Of a stretch of DNA of 64,000 bases, positions 59,271 through 64,000 are shown in pieces; the stretch's first letter is position 1, and every line of letters starts with the position of its first letter. The notes under the pieces were generated by a model. The model searched no databases and was not told where the DNA came from. It was given only the letters and a program-made list of their open reading frames with translations. Source of the stretch: Williamsia sp. CHRR-6 (lineage in GTDB: Bacteria; Actinomycetota; Actinomycetes; Mycobacteriales; Mycobacteriaceae); the NCBI RefSeq assembly GCF_018474015.1, contig NZ_JAHCSG010000001.1, positions 372,001-436,000 on the forward strand, written 5' to 3'. The position numbers and the translations under genes are program-made.

Positions 59271-60949
59271 AGCGCGCTCGCCTCGACGCCGCGCGCGAGC
59301 TCCATCACGGCCACGGCCACCGCGGTGGCGGCGATGAGCAACACCGAGGCGGCCATCGCGGTGGCGAGGTTGTCAGCTCCCGGACGGTTGAGGGCCGATC
59401 CGATCAGCACCGGCAGCGTGGTGGTGCCCGGCCGGGCCACGAATCCTGTCGCCCCGAACTCACCGAGCGCGATGATGTAGGCAAACGCCGCACTGGCCAC
59501 CACGGCCCGCCGGATGATCGGGAAATCGACTGTGCACCACACCCTCCACCCGCTCGCGCCCAGCGTGGCCGCTGCCTCCCGTAGCCGGGTCGGCACTGCT
59601 TGGATCGCCGGCCCGAGCACGCGGATGACCACCGGGACGGCCACCACCGCCTGCACCGCCGGCACCACGCCCGGCCAGTCGGCCACCGCCCGCGGCAACG
59701 ACGCCAGCAGAATTAGGTAGCCAAAGCCCACGGTCACCGCACTCACCCCGAGCGGCACCATCGCGATGACCGAGGCGATGGTGCCGACGAACCCCGACGC
59801 GCGATGGAGCGCCACCGCTGCGAGCAGACCGACGGCCACCGCGGCCACTGTGGCCCACACCGCGCTCACCGCGCCGTATCGCAGTGTCGCCAGCGGGGTG
59901 TCGCCGTTGATCGATCGAGCCAGCGACCGGTAACCGGCCCACGTGAACGCCCCACCCGTGGTGGGTCGCACCGACCGCACAACCACCACCGCGATCGGGC
60001 CCAACACCACCAGGACGAGCCACAGTGTGCTCAGCTCGACCACCACCGCGCGCATCCCGCGCACGGGCGCGACGACACTGTCACGCACCGCGGCGCTCGC
60101 GGTCGCGATGGGCACGCGGGTGAGGGCCACCACCACCACGACCAGGAGTATCTGCACCATCGAGACCGCCACGGCCGCAGGCAGATCGAAATAGCCGATC
60201 GCCTGGGTGTAGACAGCGGTCTCCAACGTCTGCCAGCCACCGTTGCCCAGGATGAGCACCACACCGAAGCTGGTCGAGCAGAACAGGAACACCAGACCTG
60301 CCGCCGACACCAGTGGCACCACCAACCGGGGTGCGACGACCGAGGTGAACGCACGCATCGGCGATGCCCCCAGGGTGCGGGCCACCTGTTCGGGCCGGGG
60401 ATCGAGGTTGCGCCAGGCCGAGCCCACCACCCGGACCACCACCGCCACGTTGAGGAACGCGTGCGCGGCCAGGATGGTCAGAAGCGAACCATCCCAACCC
60501 AATCCACCCAACGGACCACCGGGGGAGAACAGGGCGCGAAAGGCAATCCCCACCACCACGGTCGGCATGACGAACGGGACCGTCACCGCCACCATCACCA
60601 GCGAGTACCGTCGCGGACCCGCCACCGCCGCCAACCAGACCAACGGCGCCGCGACCACCATGGTGACCACGGTCGACGCCCCGGCCTGAGCAACGGTCGA
60701 CCAGAGCAGGCGAGCCACGTCGGCGCGCGCGAGCAGCGACCCGAAACCCTCACCCGCAGAGTCATTCAAAGCACGACGGACCAGCGCTGCCACCGGCGCG
60801 AGGAAGAAGATGGCCAGGAACAGCACCGGCAGCAGCGCGATCGCCGCGGTGACGGCCGTCGCGCGCGGGCGCTGCGACCCGGTCGGGCTGAGAACCCCGG
60901 CCGGGGCGTCGGACACGGGCGGCCTCAGCGACCCATGATCGAGCGCCAC
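59267..60949 (-). CDS. ABC transporter permease, two-domain (ThiP-like)
   Basis: The 560-residue protein has about 12 membrane segments with two copies of the permease motif: RTLGASPMRAFTSVVAPRL and AATLGASGWRVWCTVDFPII (EAA-G-x9-I-x-LP type). This fused two-domain layout is that of FbpB/ThiP. It overlaps the binding-protein gene by 25 bases at its 5' end and the ATPase gene by 4. Confidence 0.88.
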   Translation of the reverse strand: MALDHGSLRPPVSDAPAGVLSPTGSQRPRATAVTAAIALLPVLFLAIFFLAPVAALVRRALNDSAGEGFGSLLARADVARLLWSTVAQAGASTVVTMVVAAPLVWLAAVAGPRRYSLVMVAVTVPFVMPTVVVGIAFRALFSPGGPLGGLGWDGSLLTILAAHAFLNVAVVVRVVGSAWRNLDPRPEQVARTLGASPMRAFTSVVAPRLVVPLVSAAGLVFLFCSTSFGVVLILGNGGWQTLETAVYTQAIGYFDLPAAVAVSMVQILLVVVVVALTRVPIATASAAVRDSVVAPVRGMRAVVVELSTLWLVLVVLGPIAVVVVRSVRPTTGGAFTWAGYRSLARSINGDTPLATLRYGAVSAVWATVAAVAVGLLAAVALHRASGFVGTIASVIAMVPLGVSAVTVGFGYLILLASLPRAVADWPGVVPAVQAVVAVPVVIRVLGPAIQAVPTRLREAAATLGASGWRVWCTVDFPIIRRAVVASAAFAYIIALGEFGATGFVARPGTTTLPVLIGSALNRPGADNLATAMAASVLLIAATAVAVAVMELARGVEASAL

Positions 60950-61953
60950 TGCTTCTGCCAGTTCTCCCGGTTCGCCGCGATCGCGTTCGGGGCCAGCTCG
61001 ACCGTCGAATCAGGCAGGGGAGCACTCTTTTGCCAGGCCGCAGGCAGCGCCACGCCGTCGCGAACCGGGTAGACGTACATCGCGTCGGGCAGGGCCTGCT
61101 GCACCTGCGGGCCGAGCATGAAATCGATCAGCTTGCGGGCACGGTCGGGGTGGGCGGCACCCTTGAGTACCCCGATGTACTCCACTTGCCGAAAGCAGCT
61201 GTCCAACAATGCTTTCGTTGCCGGGTTGGCGGCCGGCGACGAAGCGTAGGAGACCACGATCGGTGATGGTCCCTTGCCCTGGCCACCGGAGAACTGCTGG
61301 TTGTATCCCTCTTCCCAGCCCGAGACGATCTTCACCCCGTTGGCGCGCAGCTTGGTCCAGTAGCTCTGCCAATCGGAAGGGTAGGCGGCGATGGTCGCCA
61401 ACAGGAATCCCAGACCTGGCGACGAGGTCGATGGATCCATCGCCACCAGCTGGCCTGCGAACCGGGGATCGGTCAGGTCGGCGATCGAGGTCGGCGGCTG
61501 CTGATTGCGCGCGGCGTACCACGCGTTGTCGACGTTGACGCAGACGTCACCACGATCGACCGGGGTGAGCAGGTCCGCCCCACCGGGCAGCTTGTAGTCG
61601 CGAGCCGACCCGGTCAGCGCCGGGGAGGCGTACCCGTCGAGCGCCTTCGCCGAGATCACCCGCGAGGCAAAGGTGTTGTCGATGCCGTAGACGGCGTCGG
61701 CCTTGGGGCGCCCGGGGGTCAGGGCCACCGTGGATGCCACCTGTCCGGCGTCGCCGGAGGAGACCACCTTGATGGTGAGTCCGGTCTGCTTGGTGAACTC
61801 GGCTCGGACCGAGTCGGGCAGTGCGAAAGAATCATGAGTGAGCAGGGTGACCGTGTCACCGCCCCCGGAGCTGGAGCTCGAACACGCTGCGCCCGACACC
61901 ACCATCGTGACGCCCACCGCCAGCACGACCCCGCGTCGAATCAACCGCTGCAC
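60925..61953 (-). CDS. Thiamine ABC transporter substrate-binding lipoprotein
   Basis: The 342-residue protein has a lipobox ending at Cys24 and the thiamine-binding family markers LLTHDSFALPDS, GIDNTFASRVIS, WYAARNQQPPTSIADLTD, GLGFLLATIAAYP and GWEEGYNQQFSGGQGKGPSP, as in TbpA/ThiB. It delivers thiamine or its phosphates. I find no TPP riboswitch upstream, so control may differ from the usual. Confidence 0.85.
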   Translation of the reverse strand: MQRLIRRGVVLAVGVTMVVSGAACSSSSSGGGDTVTLLTHDSFALPDSVRAEFTKQTGLTIKVVSSGDAGQVASTVALTPGRPKADAVYGIDNTFASRVISAKALDGYASPALTGSARDYKLPGGADLLTPVDRGDVCVNVDNAWYAARNQQPPTSIADLTDPRFAGQLVAMDPSTSSPGLGFLLATIAAYPSDWQSYWTKLRANGVKIVSGWEEGYNQQFSGGQGKGPSPIVVSYASSPAANPATKALLDSCFRQVEYIGVLKGAAHPDRARKLIDFMLGPQVQQALPDAMYVYPVRDGVALPAAWQKSAPLPDSTVELAPNAIAANRENWQKQWRSIMGR

Positions 61954-62045
61954 CGAGTTTCCGCCTCACCTTCGCGCCCGCACGGGCTCCCTCTGCCGTC
62001 CTAGGTGATCTAACCAGTGCCGTGCGCACGCTGTGGGGTGACACC

Positions 62046-62363
62046 ATGGCCCCCATGGCGACATCACTGTTGACGGCCGAGGAGATCGAGCGGGCGCGCG
62101 CGGCGGCACCCACCTGGACCTGGCATCAGACTGCGGCCGAGCGGTCGTTTCAGGCGGTGAGTTTTCTCGACGGCGTCGACTTCGTCCGGCGGGTCGCCGA
62201 GGTCGCCGAGGCCGCCGATCACCATCCCGACATCGACATCCGCTGGCGAACAGTGCGCCTGGAAGTCAGCACGCACTCGGCCGGCGGACTGACGGCGCTC
62301 GACACGAGCCTGATTGCCGCCATCGAGCGCATCGTCGATGAACTGGACGGAAAGATCCGCTGA
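62046..62363 (+). CDS. phhB: Pterin-4-alpha-carbinolamine dehydratase
   Basis: The product has the PCD active site HHPDIDIRWRTVRLEVSTHS, with the EADHHP signature; the fold also serves in molybdenum-cofactor or carboxysome contexts. The start is ATG 62046 (MAPMATSLL, 105 residues); ATG 62055 is an alternative. It dehydrates pterin carbinolamine or, in bacteria without aromatic hydroxylases, acts on other pterins. Position equals the M. tuberculosis Rv1159A gene. Confidence 0.92.
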   Translation: MAPMATSLLTAEEIERARAAAPTWTWHQTAAERSFQAVSFLDGVDFVRRVAEVAEAADHHPDIDIRWRTVRLEVSTHSAGGLTALDTSLIAAIERIVDELDGKIR

Positions 62364-62408
62364 CATGCGGTGACGAAGCGATGTTGACCGCATAACGATG
62401 TGATCACC

Positions 62409-62426
62409 AGTCACTTCCGTCACTCT
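62409..62426 (+). promoter_or_regulatory. 9-bp direct repeats of GTCAC before a secreted-protein gene
   Basis: AGTCACTTC and CGTCACTCT stand in tandem with 9-bp period; degenerate TCAC copies flank them (62404-62407 and 62431-62434). The period and core are like those of MtrA response-regulator sites (GTCACAgcg repeats). The 289-base gap (62364-62652) holds no other evident gene. Confidence 0.45.
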
Positions 62427-62652
62427 GGTTTCACGCTATGGTCCCTGGGCGGTGCCGGTGCAGCCATCACCACCTACACTGACCCGCGACGCGAATCGAG
62501 AAACGTGCGGCGTCTGCCCTCCTCGGCGCCACGCATCGACCGCACTCGACGTCCGCGTCGGGGGAAGAACAACACGAGCAACACGGATCGGCCATCACGA
62601 CCGAGGACCACGTCCTGCGGGGCTCGGGGCACTATCCGAACAACGATGGGAT

Positions 62653-63483
62653 GTGATTGTGCGTTTCACTGACGCGCGCACGGGGTCGACGACCCGCCGC
62701 CTGATCTGCGCAGCCGCACTGACGGTGCTGGCCATGACCGGCGCGCCGACCGTGGCCCACGCGGCTCCGGCACCGGCGCCGCCCGCAGTCCCCAAGGTCG
62801 ACCTCACGACGGTCAACTCCGTCGGGTCGCTGGTGCCGGCCCTGCTGGGGTCGCTGGCCACCAAGGGTCCCGACGGCAAGGTCAACACCGACCTGATCAG
62901 GGAAGCCACCGCGATGTCGACTGCCCCCGGCATGCCGCCGCAACTGGGCGCAGTGTGGACGCAGATTGCCCGCTTCCTCGAGGGAACCGCCACCCCCACG
63001 CAGGTCGCCAAGGTCGCCGACACCAACAACAAGAGCGCCGACCCGACCATCCCGACCGGTCCCAACGCTCCCAAGATCCAGCAGTTCCTCTACCCGACCA
63101 TCGGACTGGGCTGCATCCCCGGCGGCGGCTCGGTGGGCAAAGCCCTGGTCACCGCAGGTCCGCAAGAGGCGCCCGCGCCAGGACCGAAGCGCGGCCAGGC
63201 CGGCTTCGTCTACACCTCGCTCGGTACCGGCCCGGCGGTGAACAACCTACGTGCACCGCTGACCGCGATCTGGATCAACATCGACACCGGGCGCTCGGGA
63301 CAGCTCTCCCTCAAGCGCAACGAGCGGATCAATGCGACCAACGGACCGGGCACCTTCACCGGCATCGCCACCACCGGCCGGGGCCGCGTCCTCGCCGCGA
63401 TCTACGGCACCGTCACCACCACCATCAAGAAGGCGCCGGTCGCCTGCACCATCTTCCCCACGGTGGGCCTGGCGTTCATCTGA
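62653..63483 (+). CDS. Secreted Ala/Pro-rich protein (Rv1157c type)
   Basis: The start is GTG 62653 or 62659; both give a Sec signal peptide (RRLICAAALTVLAMTGAPTVAHA) and a mature part of about 230 residues. A helical segment (VNSVGSLVPALLGSLATKG) is followed by IQQFLYPTIGLGCIPGGGSV and a C-terminal beta-rich region with ICIFPTVG-like cysteine (ACTIFPTVGLAFI). Two Cys in the mature domain may form a disulfide. Homology to Rv1157c/Rv1158c is from memory; function unknown. It is followed by a related gene. Confidence 0.8.
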   Translation: MIVRFTDARTGSTTRRLICAAALTVLAMTGAPTVAHAAPAPAPPAVPKVDLTTVNSVGSLVPALLGSLATKGPDGKVNTDLIREATAMSTAPGMPPQLGAVWTQIARFLEGTATPTQVAKVADTNNKSADPTIPTGPNAPKIQQFLYPTIGLGCIPGGGSVGKALVTAGPQEAPAPGPKRGQAGFVYTSLGTGPAVNNLRAPLTAIWINIDTGRSGQLSLKRNERINATNGPGTFTGIATTGRGRVLAAIYGTVTTTIKKAPVACTIFPTVGLAFI

Positions 63484-63499
63484 TCGACCCGCACTCCCA

Positions 63500-63531
63500 C
63501 GAACAGCCGTCCCGACCGGGGCGGCTGTTCG
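63500..63531 (+). terminator. Rho-independent terminator after the secreted-protein gene
   Basis: CGAACAGCCG pairs exactly with CGGCTGTTCG, with an inner CCC/GGG, followed by TAGTTTT. It lies 17 bases after the stop at 63483. Confidence 0.85.
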
Positions 63532-63660
63532 TAGTTTTCCGGGCAAACCCACTGTGCCCCTTGATGATCGACACCGTCACCGACGAACGCCCGAATCATC
63601 CACCCCGGTGACGTCTCAGTTCGGTCACACGACTTGTTCCTGCGCATCAGGTCATGCAAC

Positions 63661-63696
63661 TCTCACATGAGTCACATGCGTCTCATCTGTCACAGC
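63661..63696 (+). promoter_or_regulatory. Four 9-bp direct repeats of a GTCACA-like word
   Basis: TCTCACATG, AGTCACATG, CGTCTCATC and TGTCACAGC follow one another without gaps, each with a [GC]TCxCA core at the same phase. They end 26 bases before ATG 63722. The pattern resembles MtrA binding sites. Confidence 0.5.
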
Positions 63697-63721
63697 AGGT
63701 GGCGCCACCCGAGGAGAACCC

Positions 63722-64000
63722 ATGTCCAGGACCGTCCACCCGACACCGGCCCACCATCGCGTGCGCGCATCGGTCACCGTCGCCGCCGTCTGCGCCGCGC
63801 TCGCACTCGGGATCGCCACCCCGGCCACCGCCGCGCCCACCACCACCCAACCCTCGCCGCCGGCGTCCGCCGCACAGTCGGCGCTGAGCCTGGCGACACC
63901 GTCGGCCGCATCGGGCCCCGATGTCTTCGCCCTGATCAGCCAGGCCAACGCGGCCCTGCGGGCCTTGGGCATCCAGTCCTTCCTCAACCCATCGGTGTCG
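63722..64000 (+). CDS. Secreted Ala/Pro-rich protein, 3' truncated by window end
   Basis: ATG 63722 follows GAGGAGA and opens a Sec signal peptide (SVTVAAVCAALALGIATPATAA, residues about 17-38). The mature part (QPSPPASAAQSALSLATPSA then GPDVFALISQANAALRALG) resembles the start of the preceding protein. No stop is reached, so the domain content is not visible. It belongs to the pair of Rv1158c/Rv1157c-like genes. Confidence 0.75.
   Translation, partial: MSRTVHPTPAHHRVRASVTVAAVCAALALGIATPATAAPTTTQPSPPASAAQSALSLATPSAASGPDVFALISQANAALRALGIQSFLNPSVS

Noticed and set aside
59804-61072. Plus-strand frame of 422 codons opposite the thiamine-type transporter
   Set aside because: It is antisense to the permease and binding protein, rich in His and Arg, and has no domain.
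61954-62045. TPP riboswitch before the thiamine-type transporter
   Set aside because: The minus-strand sequence has a short GC hairpin but not the conserved CUGAGA and the CCUGAU-UAAUACC-GCG boxes.

Overview
The window is high-GC actinobacterial DNA from a mycolic-acid bacterium, most like Gordonia, Williamsia or a close relative. This rests on gene content: coenzyme F420 synthesis (fbiA, fbiB, fbiC), mycothiol synthesis (mshB), whiB2, gpgS, lpqW and a class Ib ribonucleotide reductase. It also rests on gene order, which from memory follows Mycobacterium tuberculosis H37Rv closely. The genus is an inference. I see no tRNA, rRNA, CRISPR array, phage or insertion sequence.

Three blocks that lie far apart in M. 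tuberculosis are joined here. Block 1 (about 1-22.2 kb) resembles Rv3034c-Rv3055: an acyltransferase, a beta-propeller lipoprotein, a methyltransferase, an enoyl-CoA hydratase, a NUDIX/ABC/cupin/PTH2/serB/ctaD run, a FecB-like lipoprotein, then nrdF and nrdH-nrdI-nrdE with a flavin reductase and a TetR regulator. Genes absent from that block in M. tuberculosis interrupt it: a LigD-type polymerase, a carbonic anhydrase, an SPFH/RHH pair, a hairpin-flanked DUF559 gene, and a broken alkD-like gene. Block 2 (22.2-31 kb) resembles Rv3255c-Rv3262: mannose activation (manA, a SIS protein, a phosphomannomutase), a DUF3499 gene, a zincin-like gene, whiB2, then fbiA-fbiB plus a NUDIX gene. Block 3 (31-64 kb) resembles Rv1213 down to Rv1157c: glgC/glgA, an rRNA methyltransferase, DUF3117, a DivIVA-like gene, gpgS, folP2, fadD6, two LOG proteins, dapE/dapD/dapC, fdxC, a nucleoside transporter, cysteine dioxygenase and rhodanese, a decayed DUF6745 locus, fbiC, mshB, lpqW, typA, a Cys-rich microprotein, mutT2 with a thiamine-type ABC transporter, a pterin dehydratase and two related secreted proteins.

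The genes serve envelope precursors (GDP-mannose, methylglucose lipopolysaccharide, diaminopimelate, maltose-1-phosphate glucan), redox cofactors (F420, mycothiol, ferredoxin), deoxynucleotide supply and respiration. Many neighbours overlap by 4 bp (ATGA or GTGA), so translational coupling is common.

The most notable regulatory signals are: tandem IdeR/DtxR-type iron boxes between typA and an unannotated 58-residue Cys/Lys-rich protein; paired NrdR boxes about 32 bp apart at both nrd promoters; 9-bp-periodic GTCAC direct repeats before both secreted-protein genes; and two related hairpins bracketing the DUF559 gene, one of which encodes the C-termini of both convergent genes.
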